Assembly: GCA_032622095.1 (NCBI GenBank)
Contig: CP136062.1
Span: 132,203,282 to 132,267,281 of the forward strand
Length of the DNA stretch: 64,000 nt
Direction: 5' to 3'
From: Siphonodentalium dalli
Lineage: Eukaryota > Mollusca > Scaphopoda > Gadilida > Siphonodentaliidae
Shown: positions 30,956 to 41,169 of the stretch, one piece after another
How positions within the stretch are numbered: the stretch's first letter is position 1
Layout of the letters: every line of letters starts with the position of its first letter
Position numbers and translations under genes: made by a program
The notes under the pieces: generated by a model
What the model was told of the DNA's origin: nothing
What the model saw: the letters and a program-made list of their open reading frames with translations, nothing else
Database searches by the model: none

Positions 30956-31404
30956 GGACTAACCGGACAGTATTTTCGAGGTGGGTACCTGCATCAAAAG
31001 ATGAAATTTGGAATTTTGAGACAGTCCGTGAAAATACTCAAAATATGCATTTGTGGGGGGAAAACAGGCCTTTCGACCGGTATATAGGTTGTTGCGACAG
31101 CTGTCTGCGATGAATGTGAAAAGTATGATTTTCTGGGATATTTTGGGGAAGAAATCGTCTCGCGGCGATGATTAAATGACATTTTTTCCGCGATCGAACA
31201 ATGACAACTGACTTAAATTGATCGTCGGTGTCCGAACATTAGTGAAGAAATATTCACTCACCTTCAGTTGGTCAGATATGGTATACAAGCGTTTATTTTC
31301 CCAAAAAAACGTAAACAAATGTCAACAAATATTTGTCGACAGATATTTCTCCACCTCGAAATCTACGACTTCCGGTTTTGGTTCGTGTCCGTTGATCCAC
31401 TGTG
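30956..31404 (-). repeat. Right long TIR of CACAGTG element
   Basis: The reverse complement of the left arm. The outer 37 or more bases, including heptamer and nonamer-like motif, are identical. Scattered substitutions occur further in. Confidence 0.82.
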
Positions 31405-31409
31405 GTAAT

Positions 31410-33040
31410 CTCATCTTGGAGATGACATGAACACGAGTCCTGACTCAATCGGGGAAGACCCGGTATATGAGTACGACTCTAAGCAGAATGATGTCTGATG
31501 AAATGACAATTCTGTACTTTCGGACTCTACTACAATTATCTTTGCATTTTGCAAGTCCCAGTGTATAAATCATCACCATATTTATCAACAGATGATTCGC
31601 TAGTTGTATGGTGCAACTGTCGGAGGATAATGCAGACACTGACATTTTGTCCAGATGTACCAATCTGTCATGATACAGGACAGCACGGACTTATTTCCAA
31701 TCATTACGTGCATACAAAGTTTTGAGGCATTCATGTAGACCTGACAAAACTACTATTTCTGTGACTTCGTACAATGACAATTCTGTTGCATTAATTTCCC
31801 GCGCATGGGTCATGACACAGAAGAATTTCGGACAGTACCTACTCTCAATCGTTTGAAGAGAATAGGGTACTTCTATCACTTTATTGATATTGTTCGGTTG
31901 TGCCGATGACTTTCGACATCCAACAGAACCCACATGAAGAGATACTGATCACTTCTACCGGCATCAGGTACGTAGTTAACTTTTGGAATGTATGACTTCT
32001 CGAGATCACCAGAGGATGACTGTGGTCATCAGGTCAAGGTCATTTAGTATGTCAAATACGGCTGGGGCTCTCTGACACAAGGTGTGTCAATATGCCGAGC
32101 TCTGTCAGACACTGAACTTGATGACGTCGTTAAACGTCAATGCTTCTAACCTTCCAATATCTGGGAGTATTTTATGAAGGTTACCGTACTTTGTAACATC
32201 ATAATCGTATTCTAGGCACTAGTAATATTTCAATACACGTCTAGATTCAATTCTTATCAACATAGGAAAAGGTTAACTCAAGGTACTGAACACTCTGACC
32301 TGGGGTTACTGATTGGACTTCCTCGATTTCTTGAACCCGACCAACTCGAATGAACATCGACATTGATGGCACGGAAAATTCACAATAGAACCAGTTACGT
32401 CTCTCTCAACTGGGTTTTACCGTCCTCGGTTCCCAGTCAAACTAACTGGACAAATACGTTGTACGTCTAGTATAATGAACCATAAATATATAGTTCACTG
32501 TTCAGCATTTCGAACTGGACACCTGATCAGAGGTGCTGCAATGATCCGGTATCGTTAATTTGCAGTACTTGTCCTAACACTTTAATTACAGTGTTACCTT
32601 TTTTGTTTTGTTTTTCATGTACCGATATGTTCAAAACACACCGTCCTTACATGTCCATGTACCGGTATATCAGTTTCCGATTTCGAACCTGTTTGTGGCA
32701 ATTTCTAGTACGTTATTTTGGGGTAGAACCGAGTTTTTGCCACATAGTCTCGGTCGCATTAAATCTTTCGCTCTCTCGGTATCAGCCTGGCAGCCTTTCT
32801 GGAAGATTGGATCTGCCTAAATTTATCATTCACTAATTACTCGAACGCGTCAGTGTCATAATTCCGATAAGTCACTTGTTCATGTGTACCTATTGGGAAA
32901 TATTTTCCGACTACGGATGGCCTGATTCTTCCGATACCGTAATAACCCGGAACAACCATACCTGTAGCCTTTATATATTGGTTCCAGGAAAGAACGAACA
33001 CACTGAATGTCTCACCAGAGGGTTACAATCCGGGAATACA
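31410..33040. pseudogene. Decayed body of DIRS B (gag and RT part)
   Basis: By position this should hold gag and most of the RT. I cannot read any convincing motif in it, and the short ORFs are probably fortuitous. Several CGG/CCGG-containing words (ACCGGTATA, GTACCGATATG) repeat. It is called a DIRS body only because it lies between the CACAGTG element and recognisable RT/RNase H remains. Confidence 0.4.
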
Positions 33041-33059
33041 TTCGCTTTCTCGGGGTTAT

Positions 33060-35090
33060 CTCTTGACACTGATGTTGTATCACAATTGTTTCCGAATGCG
33101 ACCGATTCAGTTACATCTTCTCCAATATTATCTCCTTACCACAAGCATCCCTCTGTATCAGATCGGGGCTCGAATTCTGGTGAGAACCAGAATCTTGATT
33201 CTTAGTTTGATTTTCGTGAAAGCAATTGTTTCACTTTCGGAAGTATATTTGATTTGCATAAACCTTCTGGGTTTTATGGCCTGCATGTTACAATTGTTGT
33301 CCAGGCCTCTCTCCGACTTTACATTTAACAACATTTATCGGGTACCGCTCTTTTGGTCCCGGTAACAAGAATCTTATCACTAACCGCTCCATCTCGGACT
33401 TGGCGATGGGGTTGTTATATGGGTCAACAAATTAGTCAAAACCACCAGTGACCAGTGGAGAAATGTCAACATATCACTGACTAGAAATGATGGCAGACTT
33501 GAGCAGGTTCCTGCTTTTATTATTTCAACGTTTATTTGACATAAGTTCGTTCTACTTCACTAGACACCTAGCAGTCCGTCAGTCACCCAGAATATCCACC
33601 AGCCGGGTGGGACAGAATGTGTATGGTTGTGTCGTCTGCCTATACCGTACAACTTTAGAATCTGAAATTAAGACACAACTGTCTTCTAATATCAGCTCAT
33701 GTAGCAGGGAACGTCTTCACTACCAGGTAGATGATTACTTTAGTCATCTGATATCTTTATCGTCCCACTGATGGGAATTCGATCAGGTAGTCTCGGCAAT
33801 CTTTCAACTTTGAAAGATTCCCGGGATCGTTCTGCCTATCTTTGATGAACGAAAAATGAGCACATAATTGTTCGTGGAAATCACTACCTCAACTTGAGTG
33901 GTTGTTATCCTCAATCTATCGATAGGACAATCTCATGGCATATGCATCTTCTCCAATACAGTTGAGACCACAGGTCCTCACTTATATTCCATGGACAAAT
34001 TGCACAATAATAGTGCTTGCTCCCTGTTGACATCGTCAGTATTGACATACCCAACTTTTTCAACTTATGATTTCACCGACCTATCATCTCAGTACTGAAA
34101 TTTACCAGGTCTGTTATCTCAGAATCAGAACTGGGTGTTGCGACCATCTCAGCCAACAACTTTCAATTAAATTCTTTCAAATGCATATCACAACCTGATC
34201 ATGGTAGCATGGCTCTCACAGACATTACAACTGCAGCTACACAATTCAATCGTTGGTGTATTTATCAACATATTGATCCAGGACTTAACTTTGGAGCGTC
34301 GTGGGTAGGCTGTTCTGATTCCCTACCTCATATCAATTTTGGCAGGTTTGAAATACTCATATTTGTGAGTTCTTGGTTCATGACGTCATCGAGTTTTGCC
34401 TTACTTTGAGTGACATACATGTAACATATACCGGAGGTCTCCCAGTGCACACAGTCTTAATCCACTTGTTAAAATGGGGTTTCCGTAGGCGTCCTCCTAC
34501 AATCATGTTACCAGCATGGCTGTTATTTATCGTTTACGAAATTCAATTACCCATATCAACGTCAGTTGTGCCGTTGGGGGCTGCATCATTGACCTTATTG
34601 CCATAGAAAAGTTGTGGCTTCATAGTCATCACATCGTTTCGCCACTACGGGGATTTACAGGCAAACTTCAGGGCAATCCTGAATCGAGGTATCCACTTCA
34701 TCAACATAATTTCACTGAACTGAACCGTTCTTTATTCCGAAGTCTATGTTCGGAACACATCTTGCTCAACGTCGACCTGTTCGTTCTTGTCGGGAGGCAA
34801 CTATAAAGTGTCATCCGTCTCGATCACGCTAAGTTGGCATCAGTTTTTAATCATGTTCAGTTATAACTTTTCAGGGCTGTCCCTAGTCCAGCCTTTTTAC
34901 ATATGGTTTGTTGTATGTCTCCAGCTCTATTTGAAGAGACTAACCACACCATCCGGTATCTGTGATAAAATGATATTCTCCATCTCGTGTACCTTTTAGG
35001 TCATACTCTTCAACAGGTTCTCGATGCTTGTCAAGTGATTCTACTTGTCCAGTTTAATTATAGCCACACGAAATTCACTGGGTACTTCCA
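33060..35090 (+). pseudogene. Decayed RT thumb, RNase H and tyrosine recombinase of DIRS B
   Basis: The frame near 33250-33365 reads INLLGFMACMLQLLSRPLSD, matching the LLG-M-A block at the end of DIRS reverse transcriptases. 33386-33620 aligns at nucleotide level with the RNase H of copy A (shared TGGAGAAATGTCAACATATCA, GGTGGGACAGAATGTGTATG). 33960-34300 and 34870-35030 align with the downstream A segments, including TTCAATCGTTGGTGT and CAGGTTCTCGATGCTTG of the recombinase. Stops and indels abound; no enzyme can be made. Confidence 0.65.
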
Positions 35091-35099
35091 GGCTTACCA

Positions 35100-35590
35100 G
35101 TATTGACTTTCGGATGTTTATAGTTGATTATTTTGGTCACATTCATCTGCATGTTGACTGCGCAATGTTACAGCTGATCATATACCGGTACCAGTACCTG
35201 TTCATATCTTGCATATAGTAATATATACATGTAAACTGTGTACACCTACATGTCTAATCCATGTCTAGTCTATCGGTTTATATATTCTTATGTAAGGTAT
35301 CATTATGATATATGTACCTTGCATTGTTAGGAGACGTTTGGTGTTTGGTCTCCTAACCACTATTAACGTTTAATACATCTACTCTCTTTCGGAGATATTG
35401 TAGATGCGTTCTTCATATTATACATACGTAAGGGTCTCTATGGGAATTATAGTGAACATACATCAAGAATCAGTGATAGTCACTGGTGCTCTTAGTGGGG
35501 AAAATCACTAATAGTGAGTGTATTTGATGCATGTTTGATTAAGCCCACCTCCAGATAAGTAGAGTGTTTATTGCTACGAAATCTGGTAGA
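35100..35590. other. 3' untranslated region of DIRS B
   Basis: AT-rich, no frame. The repeated phrase AGTCACTGGTGCTC/AATCACTAATAGTGAGTG near 35475-35520 forms a weak inverted repeat. It leads into the ICR. Confidence 0.4.
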
Positions 35591-35698
35591 ATCCTAATGG
35601 TATCTGGTTTGAATAAGGCGTTACGAAATAAAAATGAAAATTTGATTATCAAATTGTAGTTTTATGAGTAACAAAGACTTATTCAAACCAGATACCAG
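35591..35698. repeat. Internal complementary region of DIRS B
   Basis: GGTATCTGGTTTGAATAAGG then CGTTACGAAATAAAA is the reverse complement of the left terminus (23943-23978). The remainder, to TTATTCAAACCAGATACC, is the reverse complement of the right terminus (35919-35974). The join reproduces the junction of a circular intermediate. Confidence 0.85.
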
Positions 35699-35780
35699 CC
35701 CACCCTTCCTCCCCGCCGATTGTTATACTTTGTTATGAACTTAATATAACTCGGTGTTTTCACCATCGTTTGACGTTTTG

Positions 35781-35974
35781 ACGCCAATTGAAGATGGGAT
35801 GTCTCGTTTCCACGAGAGTTAGAATCTAGAAGTTTCGTTGCGCATAACGAAAAAAATGCTTCTATTTATATATATTGCGATTAAAGGGACACACTGGATT
35901 GGAATCCTAATGGTATCTGGTTTGAATAAGTCTTTGTTACTCATAAAACTACAATTTGATAATCAAATTTTCAT
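35781..35974 (-). repeat. Right inverted terminal repeat of DIRS B
   Basis: From GACGCCAATTGAAGATGGG through GGTATCTGGTTTGAATAAGT to ATCAAATTTTCAT. It is the inverted copy of the left ITR plus the longer right extension. Confidence 0.88.
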
Positions 35975-36000
35975 CCTTTTTCTACATTATTCTTTTCCAG

Positions 36001-36220
36001 GAAATCAACTCTTGACAATCAACGACAGACCCAACCTGTTCGAAATCAGTCTGATGCGGAATGCTTGGTGGTCATCAACCCTAAGTGCCCGATAAAGCCA
36101 ACGTTCTATGCAAGATACAAAGCCTTGGTGGACGCCTTAGAATCTGCTGCATATTGGACGCCAGTATGCATTGACAGTTTTACCCCAGATGACACACATG
36201 AACACCGGAGATTGTCCTAG
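36001..36220 (+). pseudogene. Uncharacterised gag-like reading frame, exon 2
   Basis: A pyrimidine-rich tract ending TTCTTTTCCAG at 35990-36000 is a good splice acceptor. The next bases continue the phase of exon 1 (AG|G AAA TCA) and read KSTLDNQRQTQPVRNQSDAE then AYWTPVCIDSFTPDDTHEHR, stopping at 36218-36220. Without the DIRS inserted at 23943-35974 the intron would be only 253 bp. The exon runs straight into the RNase H frame of DIRS copy A. Confidence 0.5.
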
Positions 36221-37118
36221 TCATGGACGCTTCCCAAACTTGGGGATGGGGTGGTTATCTGGACCATCAGACGATTCAGGGCCAATGGTCCTCAGTGGAA
36301 AAATGTCAACATATCAATATTCTGGAAATGACTGCAGTGTTTCGCACACTGCTCCATTTTCTTCCGCAAGTCCGCCACAAATCAATACTGATACGTTCGG
36401 ACAATACGTCTGTCGTCCAATATATCAACAAGCAGGGTGGGACGCGATCTGTAGGGTTGTGTCATCTAGCTATCCAACTTTGGGATCTGGCCTTGTCACA
36501 CCATTGCCAATTACAGGCGGCTCATGTCTGTGGGGTTATTTAAGCCGACATCATTTGTCAGCACACGAGTGGGAACTGGATCACAAGGTAGCTCAGGCCC
36601 TTTTCCAGATGTGGGGGACACCCAATCTCGAACTGTTTGCATCAGCAGTGAACAAGAAAACAACTCAATTTTGCTCATGGACAGCGCACCCGCTAGCTTG
36701 GGTCGTGGATGCTCTATCGATAGAATGGACGAACCTGTTCGCTTATGCATTTCCGCCCATTCCACTGATACCCAGGGTCCTCAATCATATTCAACTGACC
36801 GATTGCACAATAATTTTGATAGCCCCTCGGTGGCCTCGACAACATTGGTATACCCAATTACTTCAATTGATGATTGCGCCGGCTTACCAACTTCAACTCA
36901 TACCATCGCTATTGTCTCAGAATCGGGGCCAAGTGTTGATGCCTCTACCTCAAACGCTTCAGTTGACGACTATCAGCCAACAGCTCGAAAGTAAAGGGTT
37001 TTCAACAGACTCTCAAGCGTTGCTCGTGGCCTCATGGCGTCCGGGCACTCAGAGGGATTACAAATGCAAGTTTCGACAATTCAATCGCTGGTGTCGTACG
37101 CGACAGATTTCATGGTAA
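36196..37118 (+). pseudogene. DIRS A RNase H, RT-RH C-terminus and YR N-terminus
   Basis: IVLVMDASQTWGWGGYLDHQ opens the RNase H (first Asp). HINILEMTAVFRTLLHFLPQ carries the Glu. LIRSDNTSVVQYINKQGGTR carries the next Asp. One shift near 36530 leads to HEWELDHKVAQALFQMWGTP and NLELFASAVNKKTTQF, then DALSIEWTNLFAYAFPPIPL and CTIILIAPRWPRQHWY, the conserved C-terminal module of DIRS RT-RH proteins. The frame ends with WRPGTQRDYKCKFRQFNRWC, the start of the tyrosine recombinase. The polymerase palm is absent: RNase H begins directly after the gag-like exon 2, so about 1 kb of RT has been deleted. Confidence 0.85.
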
Positions 37119-37680
37119 TCCAAGACCGAGGTATCACGTTCACTCGACCTGGTTTAGCTAAGCAGGATAGACCGTCCCATCACTCTCAACAAATATTCAT
37201 TCCCAGGTATGAGGATTGTAAACATATAGATCCTCGTCGATCTGTTCGTTACCACCTTAAGGCAACAAAACGGCATCGCTCTCCTGACAATGTGGACACT
37301 CAGTCTCTATTTCTGTCTATTTGACAGCTCTTCAAAGCTGTCTCGTCTCAGACTATTTCAAGATGGCTAGTAGCATGTATTCAATTCTGCTACACTGAAT
37401 CTAAACTGGCAAAACCGGACGTCAAAGGACATTCAACACGTAGTGTCGGCCCCTCTTGGGCCTTGTTTAATGGTGCACCTTTGCAGCAAGTTCTCGATGC
37501 TGCTGACTGGAAACGTGGATCGACATTTGCAAAGTTTTATTTACAGCCGAAGAAAGTACAGGTCCTTTCTGGCTAACCGATTGATTTCTGCAGTGAAATC
37601 AATTGTTATGATTGGATATCTAAGGATATGTGAATCACTCTTTCGGCGAGTTGCTGGGAATGGTTTTCCTTAAAGAGTGT
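37119..37680 (+). pseudogene. DIRS A tyrosine recombinase
   Basis: The catalytic half is read at 37347-37563: SSQTISRWLVACIQFCYTES, then KGHSTRSVGPSWALFNGAPL, then DWKRGSTFAKFYLQ. HSTR (37430-37441) is the H-x-x-R box and the Tyr at 37538-37540 is the nucleophile. The first catalytic Arg should lie in 37119-37330, where frames are broken by stops. This enzyme would integrate circular DNA without a target duplication. Confidence 0.82.
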
Positions 37681-37808
37681 GTTAATATGTTTCTCATAAT
37701 GTACATACGTTTAGTATATAACAGTGGGATTGAAGTGTACATGTATAAATTCTGTGGAAGATACTGCAGCCCTTGGTGGAGGAACCACGAAGGGTGAGTA
37801 ACTTAGGG

Positions 37809-37914
37809 AATCTTAATGGTATCTGGTTTGAATAAGTGTTACGACATAAAAATGACAATTTGATTTATCAAATTATAGTTTTATGAGTAACATAAACTTA
37901 TTCAAACCAGATAC
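37809..37914. repeat. Internal complementary region of DIRS A
   Basis: TGGTATCTGGTTTGAATAAG, TGTTACGACATAAAAATGAC and TTATTCAAACCAGATACC repeat the layout of the B copy, with differences that match the A right end. A and B are therefore related but distinct subfamilies. Confidence 0.82.
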
Positions 37915-38021
37915 CAGCCCTCCCAACCTCCCCGCTGAGGTTTTACGTCATGTACATATATTTATATGGATATATCTAGTAGATATTATATACTCGGTGT
38001 TTTCACCATCGTTTGGCGGTT

Positions 38022-38241
38022 CGACGCCAAAATGAAGATGGATATTTTATCACGTGGAGACTCCACGGAAGTTGACACCGTATTTCGGAAGTTTTCATTA
38101 GGCATGCGCATAATGAAACACAACTTCCGTTTATAGAGTTGGCGATTTAAAGTGACATGCTGGAATGGAATCCTAATGGTGTCTGGTTTGAATAAGTTTA
38201 CGTTACTCATAAAACTATAATTTGATAAATCATATTGTCAT
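38022..38241 (-). repeat. Right inverted terminal repeat of DIRS A
   Basis: From GACGCCAAAATGAAGATGG through GGTGTCTGGTTTGAATAAGT to CATATTGTCAT. The last part equals the complement of the ICR. The left ITR of this copy was not found in the window. Confidence 0.78.
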
Positions 38242-38247
38242 ATTGCG

Positions 38248-39561
38248 ATGATTATAAAACATGATATAGCTAAAGGGGTGAAAATCATAGATAAAAGTAT
38301 GGGTGACATGCTTTGGATAAAATTGGATCATGAATATTTCCATATGCAAGAGGACGTATATGTTTGCTCAGTCTATATCTCTCCAGAAAACTCCACATAT
38401 GCAACCAGAAAAGACATAGAAAAAACAATCTTTGAGAAACTGGGATCAGATACACTCAATATAATAAAAAGGGAAAATTCATGATAATAGGGGATCTAAA
38501 TGCTCACATAAATAACAAAGACAATGATTTTATTGTTAATGATAATGATGAATATATGGATAACCTTTTACCTTCCAACTATTGGCCAGATGCTATGCAA
38601 CTTTCTCGAAATACACAAATTCCTCAGAAAACTAATGCTTATGGAAAGAATGTTAGACATGTGTATTGGGGCTCAGGTCAGAATACTAAATGGTAGAACT
38701 CTTGGAGACTCTTCTGGTAAAGTGACATTCCATGGTTAGAAATGGGCCGCCATTGATGACTATTGTATATGTAGTACGAACATGTTAAACGATATAGTAA
38801 AATTCCAAGTCAGGGACTACAACCAACAATTGTCTGATCATTGCGAAATATCGACTCATGAGAGAAAACTTCAGATCGCAAAAAAACGTTAAAACTATTA
38901 ACTCAGATACCACAACTGAAAAAATGGTCAATGATAGAATTTATAAAATTTCAGAATGAGTTAAGCCATGTTGATTTCAATAGCACTTGTAATCTAATTG
39001 ATAATACTGATTTGACAAATAAATGCAACAATGAGGATACAGTAAACACTACAACAAATCATTTTACATCTCAACTGATCAAAACAGCAAATTTTATTAA
39101 AAATAAACAGAAAATTAATAAAAAATAAAAAGAGAAAGATTTAGAAGTGGTATGATAATGATTGTAGTGGCCAATATAGACATGTAAAGCACCTTAGCAG
39201 AAAGGTGACTAAAGATCCTCTGAATAAAACTCTAAGAACGTCAGTTATGGTGGAAGGTAAAAAATACAAAAAAATGATTCGGCAGAAACAAAGGACATAT
39301 CGGAATGATATTCTGAACGGCATTGTAGGTTGCAAAGATAATCAACCAAATAAATTTTGGAACATGGTAGATAAACTCAAAGATAAGTCCAACAATGACC
39401 CATGTTCAAATATTTCACCTGACAGCTGGGTGACTTATTTTAACTCCCTTCTCAATGAAAATAGTGATACCAAGATTCCTATAAAGGGATATTTCCCAGA
39501 CCAAAAAGTTAGGGATCTATATATATTGAATCAATATATAACAGAAGCAGAGTGGCTCTAA
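38248..39561 (+). pseudogene. LINE endonuclease and pre-RT fragment
   Basis: The frame resembles the apurinic-type endonuclease (EEP) domain of non-LTR retrotransposons: DVYVCSVYISPENSTYATR, then MIIGDLNAHINNKDNDFI (D-x-N box), then ILNGRTLGDSSGKVTFHG, then a shift to a piece ending QQLSDHCEIS, the S-D-H catalytic block. After a stop, 39135-39561 holds the basic helical linker before the RT (KKYKKMIRQKQRTYRNDILN, NKFWNMVDKLKDKSNND). The RT itself is missing. There are multiple stops. The left edge abuts the DIRS A end; the right edge is not marked by a poly(A). Confidence 0.75.
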
Positions 39562-39936
39562 GAAAATGTATTTGATTATCCTTTACTCCACTTTATATGA
39601 AGTTTGATTGGATGTGCAGTGACATCCTGAATTTCATAAAATTTATTTCTGACATTAATTGCATCATTAATAATCAACATTAAGCTTTTAATACCATCAT
39701 CAGACAATTTACCAAAACAAAATGCACCTTTACATGTTTCGTCATCAAAGACATCTATTTACCACTTCAGCACAAACACATATTTTAAATTTTTAATTAT
39801 GTTGATCAATTTTGTTCACGCATTAAATGTTACTATATGTTTGTTACAATATTGGTGATAATTCGCATGTTGGATTGATACCATTAAATATTTTATTTTA
39901 TTTTATTTGACATTTATTTGGAACTCTTAGAGTATA
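39562..39936. other. Non-coding, nothing recognised
   Basis: AT-rich, no frame. A TTTTATTTTATTTGAC run leads into the tandem array. Confidence 0.35.
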
Positions 39937-40111
39937 GAGACAAGTTCATAGGTAATGTAATGAGACAAGTTCCTAGGTAATGTAATGAGACAAGTTCCTA
40001 GGTAATGTAATGAGACAAGTTCCTAGGTAATGTAATGAGACAAGTTCCTAGATAATGTAATGAGACAAGTTCCTAGGTAATGTAATGAGACAAGTTCCTA
40101 GGTAATGTAAT
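39937..40111. repeat. 25-bp minisatellite, seven copies
   Basis: GAGACAAGTTCCTAGGTAATG then TAAT starts at 39937, 39962, 39987, 40012, 40037, 40062 and 40087. The first copy has CATAGG and the fifth GATAAT in place of CTAGG/GGTAAT. Confidence 0.95.
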
Positions 40112-41161
40112 CAAGGTTTTGGAGATCCTGGATAGCCTAGTCAAAGAAAATATGTGAACTTGAACAATGCAGCCATACTAAATTACAGTCAGAGATAAAT
40201 TTACCTATATCCAAGAGATTTTCTCCCATCCATGTCGACTCCACGCCCAACAAACTTCGGAACTGAGTTTTTGAATAAACAAACATAGAACCTCTGCCCA
40301 GAATCCTGAAAGAGAATTTACTCGGTCAACAGTGATGTCAATGCTAATTCAGCTTGACCCTCGTTGTTGAAAATGCATACACAGATGTCAATTAAACCAG
40401 GGAGTGTCATAGGATAGGTCCCTTTGACATCAGAATGTCTTGAAAGGGCATTAATTATTAATTTTTATATATTTTGGCTATAGGCTATAGGCCGGACCCT
40501 CAGAGCTGAACATTTTTACACATAGGTCAATTGCAAGTTCGGAAATCCATTCAAAAGTTAAACCACGATGAAAGAGTAGTTTTCATTGGCTAAATATTTT
40601 TGTATTGGCCAATCATTCACAAATAGTGGCATAGTGGCTTAAATGCCAGGCAATTGTAAATTTAATCCAGAGTGGGTACGGAAAAATAATGCAGTATTAT
40701 TTTAGACACAGAAAGTGGACATGGTATAGGAATGCATTGTTCAAATGGTCTCACCTCCACATTACCCGAGGAGACAGACCGGGGGCAATAACTTAGTAGT
40801 GCGAGATGTTTTTTGGTACCTGTTGTTGCTCACTTCATCCATGTATATTTCACGAACATGCACGATGAAGAACATCAAAAGGTTTACATTGATCTCACGA
40901 CCTTACTGGTCTAGACATGGTTATTTTCCCATCAAGTTTTTAGGACATGCATTTGTCTTTAAGGTCGTCCTAGATAGAAATGTCACCTGGCCATTTTTTT
41001 GTGGTCTGACACAGTCAAACATTTTTCAGCCATCAGGCGTTACCAATTTTATAGCTTGTTTTATGAACCCGCCAACAACTTTTTTCCCCAAATGCCAAAA
41101 AAAATCCGTAATTATTTAATCAAGGGACAAAACTCTTCGACTTCCATTGTTGATGAAAACA
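40112..41161. other. Non-coding, nothing recognised
   Basis: About 1 kb without a convincing gene. The frame 40745-41119 has mixed composition but no splice or domain evidence. Confidence 0.35.
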
Positions 41162-41169
41162 CAATGATG

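Larger units (their letters stand above)
24415..31404. mobile_element. CACAGTG-terminated DNA transposon with long TIRs (Transib/RAG-like signature)
   Basis: Both ends start with CACAGTGGATCAACGGACAC and extend as inverted repeats for 449 bp (24415-24863 and 30956-31404) at roughly 96% identity. The exact 5-bp direct repeat GTAAT flanks them (24410-24414 and 31405-31409). Transib and ProtoRAG transposons have 5-bp duplications and TIRs beginning CAC-N-N-TG, and CACAGTG is the consensus heptamer of V(D)J recombination signals. The 6,990-bp element sits inside DIRS B and has itself received a foldback element (27003-29307). I recognise no Transib/RAG1-like or RAG2-like coding sequence inside, so this copy appears non-autonomous. 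Other superfamilies with CAC ends (CACTA, Chapaev) leave 2-4 bp duplications, which fits less well. Confidence 0.72.
23943..35974 (+). mobile_element. DIRS-type retrotransposon copy B, complete termini, split by a 7-kb insertion
   Basis: The left ITR (23943-24119) and right ITR (35781-35974) are near-identical inverted repeats. An internal complementary region lies at 35591-35698. It equals the reverse complement of the left terminus joined to that of the right terminus, the circle-junction template unique to DIRS. Inverted rather than direct terminal repeats plus an ICR define the family. Minus the nested element (24415-31404) the DIRS is about 5.0 kb, a normal length. The body is badly decayed: only RT thumb, RNase H and YR traces can be seen. 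No target duplication is expected, since these elements integrate by tyrosine recombinase. Confidence 0.85.

Noticed and set aside
24415-31404. Polinton/Maverick as identity of the CACAGTG element
   Set aside because: Long TIRs would fit, but Polintons have 6-bp duplications and AG-type ends and would carry PolB/integrase; none is seen here.
32591-34999. Several 66-110 codon ORFs
   Set aside because: They lie in the decayed DIRS B body in inconsistent phases; apart from short RT, RNase H and YR traces they do not continue one another.
39937-40111. CRISPR-like array
   Set aside because: The seven 25-bp units are contiguous with no spacers, and the genome is eukaryotic; it is a minisatellite.
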